Of a stretch of DNA of 39,352 nt, positions 8,387 to 16,504 are shown piece after piece. A program made the translations under genes and the position numbers. The stretch comes from Actinomycetes bacterium (GTDB lineage Bacteria > Actinomycetota > Acidimicrobiia > Acidimicrobiales > JAAEMS01). Location of the stretch: positions 1-39,352 of the forward strand of contig JAAEMS010000173.1 of NCBI GenBank assembly GCA_024225275.1, given 5' to 3'. Under the pieces are notes generated by a model. That model worked only from the letters and a program-made list of their open reading frames with translations, made no database searches and was not told where the DNA came from. Positions within the stretch are counted from its first letter, which is position 1, and the number at the start of each line of letters is the position of its first letter.

Positions 8387-8872
8387 GACCAGACCGCATC
8401 TCTCCGCAGCCGTTGTACTTTGTCGAGGGTGGGAGAATACGCAGAGAGTGCAGACCAACCGGCTCGGGCCCCCCTCCCTCCATGGTGGTGGAACCAGACC
8501 CTCCGCGTCCGCCGGTTGATTGCCCTTGGCGTGCTCTGCTCGCTGGTGATCGTGCTAGCCGTGGTGTTCATGTCGATCCTTGGCGGGGAGCAGGGTGCCC
8601 GGGCGTTCGTGGCCTCCCTGCCCGACGAGCGAGTGGCCCTCTGGGACGACCTGGCGGCCTGTGAGTCAGAAAGTGATTGGAGCTTGGACACCGGCAACGG
8701 CTACTTCGGAGGGCTGCAGATCACGCCGGAGTCCTGGGGCGAAGCCGGCGGAGATGGTCTGCCCCACCAGGCATCGCGCCATGAGCAGATCATGCGGGCC
8801 GAGAGAATCCAGGAGAGCAAGGGGTGGGGGGCGTGGCCCCGCTGCTCCGCAACCCTGGGCCTCGGCCAGTGA
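8372..8872 (+). CDS. Membrane-anchored Rpf-like (resuscitation-promoting factor) transglycosylase
   Basis: A 166-residue protein. A hydrophilic N-terminus is followed by one membrane helix (near 48-70) and an extracytoplasmic transglycosylase-like domain (PF06737). That domain shows WDDLAACES with the expected catalytic Glu98, NGYFGGLQITPESW, and a closing PRCSATLGL; Cys97 and Cys158 are the family's disulfide pair. Rpf proteins cleave peptidoglycan glycan strands and promote exit from dormancy. This is a minimal form without LysM or G5 domains. ATG 8372 follows AGGAC; GTG 8429 is an alternative. The first start overlaps the divergent BrkB-family start by 15 bases. Confidence 0.85.
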   Translation: MKFSHDQTASLRSRCTLSRVGEYAESADQPARAPLPPWWWNQTLRVRRLIALGVLCSLVIVLAVVFMSILGGEQGARAFVASLPDERVALWDDLAACESESDWSLDTGNGYFGGLQITPESWGEAGGDGLPHQASRHEQIMRAERIQESKGWGAWPRCSATLGLGQ

Positions 8873-8884
8873 CCGACCCCCAGG

Positions 8885-9118
8885 CTACATGCCCTCCATG
8901 GCAACGTCGGAGAAGTACCCAGTGCTCGGGTCACCCTGTCGGGGTGGTCGGAACCCGAGCCAGACGAATACGCCGACCAGGGGGAAGACCAGGGTGAAGA
9001 TGATCCAGAAGATCTTGTAGTTCCTGGTCAGACGGTCATGTCTGGCGATGTCGGTCACCGCCCAACCCCACACCGCCACCAATACGAGAACCGCCAAGCT
9101 GACACCAGCTGTTGTCAT
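8885..9118 (-). CDS. Small PLDc_N-like membrane protein
   Basis: About 77 residues: two membrane helices (VSLAVLVLVAVWGWAVTDIA and YKIFWIIFTLVFPLVGVFVW) linked by the short basic loop RHDRLTRN, with a soluble C-terminal tail. The order of charged loop, FWII, FPLVG, and a short WLGFR turn matches PLDc_N. There is no SHOCT tail, in contrast to the two relatives nearby. ATG 9118 is preceded by a near-perfect AGGAGGT. The stop is 12 bases from the convergent Rpf-like gene. Confidence 0.75.
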   Translation of the reverse strand: MTTAGVSLAVLVLVAVWGWAVTDIARHDRLTRNYKIFWIIFTLVFPLVGVFVWLGFRPPRQGDPSTGYFSDVAMEGM

Positions 9119-9134
9119 CCGGACCTCCTGAGTC

Positions 9135-9158
9135 GGGCCCGACCCTACACTCGGGCCC
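9135..9158 (-). terminator. Hairpin between the kinase-flippase gene and the small PLDc_N gene
   Basis: GGGCCCGA (9135-9142) pairs perfectly with TCGGGCCC (9151-9158) over an eight-base loop. On the minus strand it follows the stop of the 813-residue gene (9194) and precedes the next start (9118). It may end the first transcript or form a leader structure for the second; a TAGGGT box is inside it on the minus strand. TCGGGCCC also occurs as a direct repeat (9133-9140 and 9151-9158). Confidence 0.45.
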
Positions 9159-9193
9159 ATCTCAGGCACCCAACAGGAGCCAAGACCCAGGGA

Positions 9194-11635
9194 CTAGAGG
9201 TAGTCGTTCTCGGCAAGCCACCGCGATGTGTACCAGCCATAGATCGGCGGCAAATAGGTGGTGACCATGCGATGGGTGACGGCAGCGGCCAGGGCCGGAG
9301 CCTCGCCCATTCCCAAGGCGGTGAGGCCGGCCGCCAGCGCTGCCTCGCCGACGCCGACGCCGCCAGGCACCGGCATGAATCCCAGGAAGAGGGACACAAT
9401 ACTATTGATGAAGAGCGCCTCGGTGAAACCGATCTCGGACCCACCGAACGCCTGAGCAGCGGCGGCCAGCGTGAGGGCAAATAGCAAACGCTGCAGCAAC
9501 GTACCCGACGCCACCCTCGCCAGCCGCCGCGGGTCGGTGACCGAATCGCGGATTGCAGCCAACCCCTCCTTGAGGGGAGGTAGCACCATGTGACGCAGTT
9601 TCGGAACGGCAAAGGCGACAGCGGCCCCGACCACCACCAGCACGACCACGAGAACGATGATCCGCAACACTGGTCCGCTGTCGACGTCATCGAGGTTGAC
9701 GGTCTCGCCAATGACCTTCGCGCTGAGGACCAACAGGATGATGTCGAACGCCTTGGTGAAGATCGTCAGGAGGGGCCCCTGGGCGACCGCCGCAGCCCAG
9801 GCCACACCCTGCTTCTGCATGAAGCGGATATTCATGGCTATCGAGCCCGCGTCCGACGGCACGGCCAGGGAGATGAAGGCTATTGCGTACCGGAACTTCA
9901 AGGTCGGCCAGAACGGGACGCGGGGCACGAACCCGGTGAGACTGATCCACTCCCCTACGTTGGTGAGCTGGGACAGCACGAGGGCGGTGATGATCCAGGT
10001 CCAGCTGGCGTTGGCGACCTCGTCGGCGATGGTGTCGAACCCGATGTCGGCCAAGGCACCGATCAACGCCGACACCGCGAAGGCGGTCAGAGCGACCATC
10101 GCCACATTGCCCCACGTGACCCTTACCAGTTGGGCGAGGGGAGGCGCCTCGATCCCGACCGCCTCGATGGCGGTCTCGCGGAGACTCTTGAGCTTGAGCC
10201 CGCCGGCTTTGACCTCACCCCTCAGGGCCGTCGACAGGGCACTCGTCTGAACCAGCGGGAGCGCAGCTCCGAGCTCTGGGTCGCCCAGAACCCGGCGAGC
10301 GACGGCAATCGCCCGCTCCGGGCCCACCTGCACCGCGGTGGTGACCAGCATCTGGGCCACATCGGCGGAGCGAACCGAGGGGTCAAACGACACCGCGGCG
10401 CCGGACAGATCGGTCAACACCACTCGGTCCTCGAGCACCACCACCCGCTGGGAATCGATGTCGCGGTGAACGATGCCCGCTCGGTGGAGTCCGGCCAGGG
10501 CTTCCCAGCATTGGTGAAGGGTGTCGTCGCCGATCTCGGCCGGATCGAGCGACTCGAACCGCTCGCCTGACTGCCCGCCTCGAACAACAAGCAGGGCATC
10601 GCCGGCGTCTCCCGGCCCCCAGGCCACCAGCTCGGGCACCGCCGCACCCTTCCGGTGGGCATCGAGCAGCAAGAGGCCTTCGTGCTCCACCTGCTGTAGT
10701 CCGGTGGCCGCGACCGGCCGATGCGAATCGCGATACCACATGGCCCGCCACGCCCGGACCGCGAACGCCGCGTCAACTGCATCGCGACCATAGATCTTCA
10801 CCAGTAGACGGCCATCGTCGGGTAGATCAGCGCGCACCAAGGTCTCGCCAACCGGTTGCTCCGGCAGGAACTCGATGTCGAGAACCTCGACCCCCAAACT
10901 CGCCAGCGCGTCGATGATCCGCGCCCGGCTGGGGATCCCGATTCCGGACCCGAAGACAAGATGCACCGCCGCAGCTGTGCCGATCCCGAGCGCGAGACCT
11001 CCGATGATGGAGGTCACGCTGCCGTAGCCCAGGAGGAGTGAGGCGGCCATCATCCCTCCGAGCAGTCGTCCGCCCAGGTGTCGCATCGGTGCCGACAGAT
11101 AGGGGTGGGCCACCCGGATCAGCGCCGCGGCGAGCGCCAGCCGGAATACCGGAAAGGAGGGAACGCCTTCTCGCTCATACAGCTCGGGCAACCAGTCTGG
11201 CCATTCCGGCCCCGTCAGCTGGGACACCCCCATGGCGAGAGCGGAGGCGAGCAGGCCGGCCAGGAACATGTCACGGGCCACCGCCCGTCGTCCAGTGCCG
11301 AACAATAGGATGGAAATGAGCAACAGCCCCGAGTACACACCACCGAGAATGAAGACGATTGTGAACGGGGCACTGATCCAGCTGGGCAAGTCCTCGCCGA
11401 AGAACTCGGCCATCCGCTGGTCGAACTCGTTGCCGTTTCGGTAGCTCTCGGAGGTGACGAGGATGATGATCGCGGCCACAACCAGCCGGGCAACATCGAC
11501 CGGACGTCGGGCCCGCGGATCGTCGGCGGGGGCAGCGAAGACCAGGTTCCGCGCCGGTTTGGTGCGGACATCTGACAGCAACGCCCGTACTGACGTGTCA
11601 TTCTCGGACCCGAGCGCACTGTCCGGGTTGGTCAT
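9194..11635 (-). CDS. Protein-kinase-like domain fused to LPG-synthase-type flippase domain
   Basis: An 813-residue fusion. Residues about 45-230 hold roughly six membrane segments. Residues about 260-450 form a kinase-like/APH-like fold: LLVKIYG with a candidate ATP lysine (Lys280), GLHRAGIVHRDID with an HRD catalytic loop at 390-392, and LTDLSGA where DFG is normally found (DLS, 409-411). Residues about 505-810 are the UPF0104/LPG_synthase_TM domain, with SLAVPSDAGSIAMNIRF and a final VPGGVGVGEAALAAG. Similar large fusions occur in mycobacteria and other actinobacteria as uncharacterised proteins. ATG 11635 is preceded by GAGGT. A role in transporting or modifying a lipid-linked molecule is inference. 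Confidence 0.85.
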   Translation of the reverse strand: MTNPDSALGSENDTSVRALLSDVRTKPARNLVFAAPADDPRARRPVDVARLVVAAIIILVTSESYRNGNEFDQRMAEFFGEDLPSWISAPFTIVFILGGVYSGLLLISILLFGTGRRAVARDMFLAGLLASALAMGVSQLTGPEWPDWLPELYEREGVPSFPVFRLALAAALIRVAHPYLSAPMRHLGGRLLGGMMAASLLLGYGSVTSIIGGLALGIGTAAAVHLVFGSGIGIPSRARIIDALASLGVEVLDIEFLPEQPVGETLVRADLPDDGRLLVKIYGRDAVDAAFAVRAWRAMWYRDSHRPVAATGLQQVEHEGLLLLDAHRKGAAVPELVAWGPGDAGDALLVVRGGQSGERFESLDPAEIGDDTLHQCWEALAGLHRAGIVHRDIDSQRVVVLEDRVVLTDLSGAAVSFDPSVRSADVAQMLVTTAVQVGPERAIAVARRVLGDPELGAALPLVQTSALSTALRGEVKAGGLKLKSLRETAIEAVGIEAPPLAQLVRVTWGNVAMVALTAFAVSALIGALADIGFDTIADEVANASWTWIITALVLSQLTNVGEWISLTGFVPRVPFWPTLKFRYAIAFISLAVPSDAGSIAMNIRFMQKQGVAWAAAVAQGPLLTIFTKAFDIILLVLSAKVIGETVNLDDVDSGPVLRIIVLVVVLVVVGAAVAFAVPKLRHMVLPPLKEGLAAIRDSVTDPRRLARVASGTLLQRLLFALTLAAAAQAFGGSEIGFTEALFINSIVSLFLGFMPVPGGVGVGEAALAAGLTALGMGEAPALAAAVTHRMVTTYLPPIYGWYTSRWLAENDYL

Positions 11636-11756
11636 CGTCTACCTCGAGGTCATCGCCGGAGTGTCGGGGCCCAACCCTGCCCGCCCACCATCATGGCCTA
11701 CCAACGCCGAGTCGGACGCCTCATCACCGACTGCCGGGGGGCACCACAACGAGCAC

Positions 11757-11933
11757 TCAGTAGGTCGAGGCGGAGGCGCTGCCCAGCAGGGCGGAGACCA
11801 GGATCCCCAGAGGGAGGGCACCCCAGTAGCCAACGGCGAGCCCAATGTTGCCCATGAAGAGCATGAGCAGCCAGGTCGCGGGAAATGTCGCGACCAGAAA
11901 GACGGCGGCGAAACTGAGCAGTAGCTTGATCAT
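11757..11933 (-). CDS. Small two-helix membrane protein, 58 residues
   Basis: Reading from ATG 11933 gives MIKLLLSFAAVFLVATFPAT, then two hydrophobic helices (near 3-27 and 30-52) joined by FMGNIGLAVGYWG, ending in SASASTY and TGA at 11757-11759. GGGAGAG lies six bases before the ATG. The composition, the well-placed ribosome binding site and the tidy stop argue for a real gene. It has no recognised family. It lies 121 bases upstream of the 813-residue kinase-flippase gene in the same direction, so the two may be co-transcribed. Confidence 0.6.
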   Translation of the reverse strand: MIKLLLSFAAVFLVATFPATWLLMLFMGNIGLAVGYWGALPLGILVSALLGSASASTY

Positions 11934-12102
11934 CAGGCTCTCCCAACACTGGACGCGTGATCACACCACGCAACGGCAACTGACCCCAACGCTACCCGAG
12001 CGGTTCCTACCCTGGGTGGATGACTCGGTGCGACGCCGAGCGCCTCGGCAACGATCCCGACCCGAGCCACTCCCGGCAGGTGGGTGTGGGGCCGCTCCGA
12101 CC

Positions 12103-12164
12103 TTCTGTCCGGGCATCCGTATCGAAAACACCCCAGAATCCCGGACAGAACGGCTGCCCGGACA
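12103..12164. promoter_or_regulatory. Inverted-repeat operator candidate with three half-sites
   Basis: TTCTGTCCGGG (12103-12113) and its exact reverse complement CCCGGACAGAA (12140-12150) are 26 bases apart. A third copy of the core, CCCGGACA, is at 12157-12164, with the starts of copies two and three 17 bases apart. Repeated half-sites of this kind fit a dimeric regulator binding site; the regulator is not identifiable here. Alternatively the arms form an RNA stem with a 26-base loop. Confidence 0.4.
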
Positions 12165-12240
12165 TACCCCCTGCCGGTCACCCCAAGGTGTCGGGCCCGA
12201 CGAGAGACACGGGCCGCCGGCTTCGGGGCCCTGACAGATC

Positions 12241-12294
12241 CCCCACACCAGACGACCCCCGCTCCTGCGAGCGGAGGTCGTCCGTGGGTGTGGG
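12241..12294 (+). ncRNA. Long GC-rich hairpin, possible structured RNA or terminator
   Basis: Three stem segments stack with small mismatches: CCCACACC (12242-12249) with GGTGTGGG (12287-12294); GACGACC (12251-12257) with GGTCGTC (12276-12282); and CCGCTC (12259-12264) with GAGCGG (12269-12274), closing a four-base loop CTGC. No T-run follows. The outer arm CCCCACACC can instead pair, over nine bases, with GGTGTGGGG at 12083-12091, so two mutually exclusive folds are possible. No known RNA family was recognised. Confidence 0.35.
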
Positions 12295-12425
12295 TATCAA
12301 CAGGTGTTGACTGAACCAGTCGATTCGACCAGCTCACAGTTCTATCGACTGCAACCAGCCCGTAGTGAGTACTTCAGACTGGATTTCGCCGACTCACGTC
12401 GGGCCGCCCCACGAGCGGGCCGGAA

Positions 12426-12454
12426 TGGGCACCGGGACCGGGTAGGACTATGAT
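12426..12454 (+). promoter_or_regulatory. Promoter for the oligopeptide ABC transporter operon
   Basis: TGGGCA at 12426-12431 matches TTGACA at four of six positions. It is followed after 17 bases by TATGAT (12449-12454), one change from TATAAT. Transcription would start near 12461, which rules out the in-frame ATG at 12450 and supports the TTG at 12495 as the ATPase start. Confidence 0.5.
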
Positions 12455-12494
12455 CGCCGACCATGACCATTCCCTCGTGCCCGGTGGTTGTCCG

Positions 12495-13493
12495 TTGACC
12501 ACCTCAGAGCCGGTCCTCGAGGTCTCTGACCTGAAGACCGAGTTCCACACCCCCGACGGGGTCGTTCACGCCGTGAACGGGGTCAGCTTCACACTGAATG
12601 CCGGTGAGTTCCTGGGGGTCGTGGGCGAGAGCGGCTCGGGAAAGAGCGTCACGATGATGTCCCTGTTGCGACTCATCCCCATGCCGCCCGGTGAGATCGT
12701 CGACGGTACCGCCGTGTTCGACGACGCCGACCTGCTGTCGATGAGCAACGACCAGTTGCGCAAGGTTCGAGGGGGGAAGATCGGCTTCATATTCCAGGAT
12801 CCGATGACCTCCCTGAACCCGGTGCTCACCCTCGGACACCAGATCTCCGAGCCGCTCAAGATCCATAACGGGCTCAGCTCCAAGGAAGCGGGCGAGAAGG
12901 CCGCCGAGCTGCTGGCGGTGGTTGGCATTCCCGACGCCCATCAGCGGCTCAAGGCCTACCCTCATGAGCTGTCGGGCGGCATGCGCCAGCGGGTCATGAT
13001 CGCCATCGCCCTGGCCTGCTCTCCTGATGTGATCATCGCCGACGAGCCCACGACCGCCCTCGACGTGACCGTCCAGGCTCAGATCATCGAGATCGTGAAG
13101 GACCTGCGCGAGAAGCTGGGCACCGCGGTCATCTGGATCACTCACGACCTCGGTGTTGTGGCCGGTATCGCCGACCGGGTGGTCGTGATGTACGGAGGTC
13201 AGATCGTCGAGGAAGCCACCGTCAACAATCTCTACGGTCAGCCCGAACACCCCTACACCCAGGGCCTGCTCAACTCCATGCCGCGGCTCGATCAGAAGGG
13301 CCAGGCACTCGAGAGCATCAAGGGCCAGCCCCCAAGCCTCCACGAGCCTCCCTCTGGTTGCTCGTTCGCCCCCCGCTGCCCGTTCGTGGTCGAGAAGTGC
13401 ACCCAGGAGGTGCCCAGCCTGACCGAGATCCGCCCTGGCCACCATGTCGCCTGCTGGTGGGATACCAGAGCCGGAGTGCCCCGTCATGGCTGA
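12495..13493 (+). CDS. oppD: Oligopeptide ABC transporter ATP-binding protein (OppD/DppD type)
   Basis: About 332 residues from TTG 12495. Walker A GESGSGKS is at 44-51, Q-loop [12 protein letters not shown] near 98-109, signature LSGGMRQRV near 159, Walker B VIIADEP near 179-185 followed by [11 protein letters not shown], and the H-loop WITHDLGVV. The C-terminal oligopeptide-transporter extension has the characteristic cysteine-bearing [10 protein letters not shown], typical of OppD/OppF ATPases. It energises peptide or related uptake together with the next four genes. A GGTGG lies seven bases before the TTG. An ATG at 12450 is in frame but overlaps the likely minus-10 box. The stop overlaps the next start by eight bases, implying translational coupling. 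Confidence 0.92.
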   Translation: MTTSEPVLEVSDLKTEFHTPDGVVHAVNGVSFTLNAGEFLGVVGESGSGKSVTMMSLLRLIPMPPGEIVDGTAVFDDADLLSMSNDQLRKVRGGKIGFIFQDPMTSLNPVLTLGHQISEPLKIHNGLSSKEAGEKAAELLAVVGIPDAHQRLKAYPHELSGGMRQRVMIAIALACSPDVIIADEPTTALDVTVQAQIIEIVKDLREKLGTAVIWITHDLGVVAGIADRVVVMYGGQIVEEATVNNLYGQPEHPYTQGLLNSMPRLDQKGQALESIKGQPPSLHEPPSGCSFAPRCPFVVEKCTQEVPSLTEIRPGHHVACWWDTRAGVPRHG

Positions 13494-14487
13494 AACCACC
13501 GAACGCGAAGTCCTGGTCAGCGTCAAGGGCCTGAAGAAGCACTACCCCATCACCAAGGGCCTGTTCCGCCGCAAGGTCGGTGCCGTCCGCGCCGTCGATG
13601 GCATCTCGTTCGATGTGTACCGGGGCGAGACCCTGGGCCTGGTGGGTGAGAGCGGGTCGGGCAAGTCAACGGCCGGCCGCGCGGTGCTCCGTCTCGAAGA
13701 CGTCACCGACGGCACCATCAGTTTCGATGGCGAGGACCTGACCCACCTGCCGATGGGTCAGGTGCGGCGCATCCGCCCCCGAATGCAGATGGTCTTCCAG
13801 AACCCCCACGCGTCGCTCAACCCTCGTATGACGGTTGCCTCGATCATCGGCGAACCCCTCGTTGAGCACAAGAAGGGTCGGGGAGGGGAACGGAAGGCTC
13901 GCATCGAGGAACTGCTCGCCCTCGTCGGACTCGATCCCACCCACGCCAACCGCTACCCCCACGAGTTCTCCGGCGGCCAACGCCAACGCATCGGCATTGC
14001 CCGGGCCATCGCCCTCAATCCCGAGTTCATCGTGTGCGACGAACCCATCGCGGCCCTGGATGTCTCGATCCAGGCTCAGGTGGTCAACCTCCTGGACCAT
14101 CTCCAGGACGAGCTGGGTCTCAGCTACCTTTTCATCTCCCACGACATGAGCATGGTGCGCCACATCGCCGACCGGGTTGCTGTTCTGTATCTCGGCCGCC
14201 TCGTCGAGATGGCCGACGTTGATGCTCTGTACGACAACGCCAAGCACCCTTACACCCGGGCTTTGCACTCTGCGGTGCCCGTACCCGATCCGATCATCGA
14301 GGCCAGCCGGAACCGGGTGATCCTCGAGGGTGACATACCCAGTCCTGCCGACCCCCCGCCGGGTTGCTCGTTCCATACCCGGTGCCCGGTGGCCCAGGAC
14401 CAATGCTCTTTGGATCTGCCCGTTTGGCAGGAACTCGAACCGGGCCATTGGGTCGCATGCCACTTCGCCGACGACCCCGAGTGGTAG
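13486..14487 (+). CDS. oppF: Oligopeptide ABC transporter ATP-binding protein (OppF/DppF type)
   Basis: About 333 residues. The N-terminus carries the OppF-typical insertion [20 protein letters not shown]. Walker A GESGSGKS is at 54-61, Q-loop [13 protein letters not shown], signature [14 protein letters not shown] near 161, Walker B FIVCDEP near 181-187 and [10 protein letters not shown]. The C-terminal extension contains [12 protein letters not shown] and a conserved cysteine near HWVACH. It pairs with OppD as the second half of the ATPase heterodimer. The ATG at 13486 lies within ATGGCTGA, overlapping the OppD stop; the in-frame start at 13444 would create a much longer overlap. Confidence 0.92.
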   Translation: MAETTEREVLVSVKGLKKHYPITKGLFRRKVGAVRAVDGISFDVYRGETLGLVGESGSGKSTAGRAVLRLEDVTDGTISFDGEDLTHLPMGQVRRIRPRMQMVFQNPHASLNPRMTVASIIGEPLVEHKKGRGGERKARIEELLALVGLDPTHANRYPHEFSGGQRQRIGIARAIALNPEFIVCDEPIAALDVSIQAQVVNLLDHLQDELGLSYLFISHDMSMVRHIADRVAVLYLGRLVEMADVDALYDNAKHPYTRALHSAVPVPDPIIEASRNRVILEGDIPSPADPPPGCSFHTRCPVAQDQCSLDLPVWQELEPGHWVACHFADDPEW

Positions 14488-14569
14488 CCCCATCAACCAA
14501 AAACCATTACCAGCGAGTAGGGGGCGCCTCGCACAGCCGTCATCCAGCACCTAGGGTGACGAATCGGAC

Positions 14570-14587
14570 GTCGGTCCCCCGACCGAC
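14570..14587 (+). promoter_or_regulatory. Stem-loop directly upstream of the binding-protein ribosome binding site
   Basis: GTCGGTC, a CCCC loop, then GACCGAC form a perfect 7-bp hairpin that ends three bases before the GGAGGA Shine-Dalgarno (14591-14596) of the binding-protein gene. Such a structure may act as a processing or stability element that raises expression of the binding protein over the other subunits. Confidence 0.5.
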
Positions 14588-14605
14588 ATGGGAGGAACAG
14601 AGAAT

Positions 14606-16477
14606 ATGAAACACACGAAACTACTGGCGCTACTGGCGGCTTTCCTGCTGCTGGTAGCGGCCTGCGGTAGCGATAGCGACGGAGACACCGCCGAGGGTGG
14701 CGACGACGAAACATCGTCCGACGACTCCGAAGATTCCGAAGATTCCGACGACTCGGGTGACACCGATGCTGACACCGATGACTCCGAGGACACCGGTAGT
14801 GAAGATGAAGAAGACGAGGCCCCTGAGGATGCCGTGGCCGGCGAGGGCGGCAATCTGCTGCTCCTCCAGTGGCAGGCACCGTCGCAGGCCAACGGCTATC
14901 TGTCCAGCGGCACCAAGGACCTTCTCGCCAGCAGCCTCGTGCTCGAGTCGCTGGCCGACTGGGCACCTGACGGCTCGATCATCCCCTCGCTGGCCACCGA
15001 GATCCCCTCGGCTGACAGCGGCATCTCGGATGACAAGACCCAGATCACCTGGAACCTCAAGGAAGGCATCGTCTGGTCTGACGGCACCCCGTTCACGGCC
15101 GACGACGTCGTGTTCAGCTGGGAGTACTGCACCGACGAGCTGACCGGTTGCTCCAGCGACGCCTTCACCGACGTCACCGACGTCACCGCCGACGACGACC
15201 TGACCGTCACCATCACCTTCGGCGGACCTACTCCGTTCCCCTTCACCCCGTTTGTCGGATACCAGAGCCCGATCATCCAGAGGGCTCAGATGGAGGGATG
15301 CAAGGGTGATGGCGCCAAGAGCTGCACCGACCAGAACTTCGCTCCGGTCGGTACCGGGCCCTTCATGGTCACCGAGCTCCGGCCCGAAGACACCGTGCTC
15401 TACGAATTCAACCCCAACTACCGCGGCGTCGATGAAGGCAAGCCCTTCTTCACGACCGTCGAGATCAAGGGTGGCGGCGACGCGGAAGCGTCGGCCCGCT
15501 CGGTCCTCGAGATCGGCGAAGCCGATTACGCCTGGAACCTCCAGGTGGCCCCGGAGATCCTTGCCCCCATGGAGGACGCCGGAAACGGCTTCCTGGTCTC
15601 GGCCTTCACCGCCAACGTTGAGCACATCAACCTGAACCAGACCGACCCCAACGGGTCGCCCCCGTCGGACTACGCCGATGGCTCCAACCCCAACCCCTTC
15701 TTCCACAACAACGCCGAGCTGGCCCGGGCTCTGTCGCTGGCCATCAACCGCGACGAGCTGGTCCAGGTCGGCTACGGCCCCACCGGCGTCCCGACCTGCA
15801 ACATCTGGCCGGTTGGTTCGCAGAACTCCACCAACAACGACTGGTGCCTGACCCAGGACATCGATGAGGCCAACCGGATCCTCGAAGAGGACCTCGGCTA
15901 CGTCGACTCCGACGGCGACGGGGTGCGCGAGCTCCCCGACGGCACCCCGCTCGAGTGGGACTACGTCACCTCGACCAACGCCGTGCGTCAGTCGAACCAG
16001 GCCCTCATCGAGGACTACTGGTCGGAGATCGGGGTCCAGGTCAATATGCGCAACGAGGACGCGAGCCTCTTCTTCGACGGCAACAACGCCAGCCCGGTGT
16101 CGATCTGGCGCTTCGAGACCGACATCCAGATGTTCACCAACGGCTCCAGCAGCCCCGACGCCCAGACCTACCTGTCGGGCTATCAGGTCTCGGAGATCAA
16201 GGACTCCGACCAGAACTGGGGCGGCAACAACATTCCCCGCTACGCCAACGACGACTACGACGCCCTCTGGGCTGAGCTGTCGGAGACCGCGCTCGACGAT
16301 CCCGCTCGTGACGAACTGGTCATCGCCCTGAACGACAATGTCGTCACGGGTGGGGGCGTCATTCCGCTGATCTTCCGCGGCACACCGTCGGCCTTCCACA
16401 ACTCCATCAAGGGTCAAGGCGACATCAACGGCTGGGACAGCAACTACTACAACATCGAAGGCTGGTACCGCGAGTAG
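14606..16477 (+). CDS. oppA: Extracellular solute-binding lipoprotein, family 5 (OppA/DppA type)
   Basis: About 623 residues. Signal peptide MKHTKLLALLAAFLLLVAAC with the lipobox cysteine at residue 20 is followed by a very acidic Asp/Glu/Ser linker of about 55 residues. The SBP_bac_5 domain shows LADWAPDGSIIPSLA, WNLKEGIVWSDGTPFTADDV, GPFMVTE and NRDELVQVGYG. It would capture peptides or related ligands outside the membrane and deliver them to the permeases. ATG 14606 sits behind GGAGGAACAG. The family is broad (di- and oligopeptides, nickel, sugars, muropeptides), so the ligand is not assigned. The binding gene is placed between the ATPase and permease genes. Confidence 0.92.
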   Translation: MKHTKLLALLAAFLLLVAACGSDSDGDTAEGGDDETSSDDSEDSEDSDDSGDTDADTDDSEDTGSEDEEDEAPEDAVAGEGGNLLLLQWQAPSQANGYLSSGTKDLLASSLVLESLADWAPDGSIIPSLATEIPSADSGISDDKTQITWNLKEGIVWSDGTPFTADDVVFSWEYCTDELTGCSSDAFTDVTDVTADDDLTVTITFGGPTPFPFTPFVGYQSPIIQRAQMEGCKGDGAKSCTDQNFAPVGTGPFMVTELRPEDTVLYEFNPNYRGVDEGKPFFTTVEIKGGGDAEASARSVLEIGEADYAWNLQVAPEILAPMEDAGNGFLVSAFTANVEHINLNQTDPNGSPPSDYADGSNPNPFFHNNAELARALSLAINRDELVQVGYGPTGVPTCNIWPVGSQNSTNNDWCLTQDIDEANRILEEDLGYVDSDGDGVRELPDGTPLEWDYVTSTNAVRQSNQALIEDYWSEIGVQVNMRNEDASLFFDGNNASPVSIWRFETDIQMFTNGSSSPDAQTYLSGYQVSEIKDSDQNWGGNNIPRYANDDYDALWAELSETALDDPARDELVIALNDNVVTGGGVIPLIFRGTPSAFHNSIKGQGDINGWDSNYYNIEGWYRE

Positions 16478-16504
16478 TAGCGAACCAGTTGGACACTGAG
16501 TAAT

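Larger units (their letters stand above)
11934..12494. other. Gene-free region, about 560 bp, between divergent genes
   Basis: I find no convincing coding frame. It contains an 11-bp inverted repeat with a third partial copy (12103-12164), a long GC-rich hairpin (12242-12294) directly followed by a small hairpin (12307-12323), an 11-base direct repeat GTGGGTGTGGG (12080-12090 and 12284-12294), and a candidate promoter for the transporter operon (12426-12454). Confidence 0.6.

Noticed and set aside
11933..12337. A 134-codon minus-strand frame across the gene-free region
   Set aside because: It is rich in Arg, Gly, Pro and His without domain, and it crosses the hairpins; no ribosome binding site was seen.
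12450..12494. ATG 12450 as start of the OppD-type ATPase
   Set aside because: It overlaps a well-formed minus-10 box (TATGAT 12449-12454); TTG 12495 leaves the usual N-terminal length.
14529..14557. A separate promoter before the binding-protein gene (TAGGGT at 14552-14557)
   Set aside because: No acceptable minus-35 lies at 16-18 bases; the hairpin near the ribosome binding site is the better-supported element.
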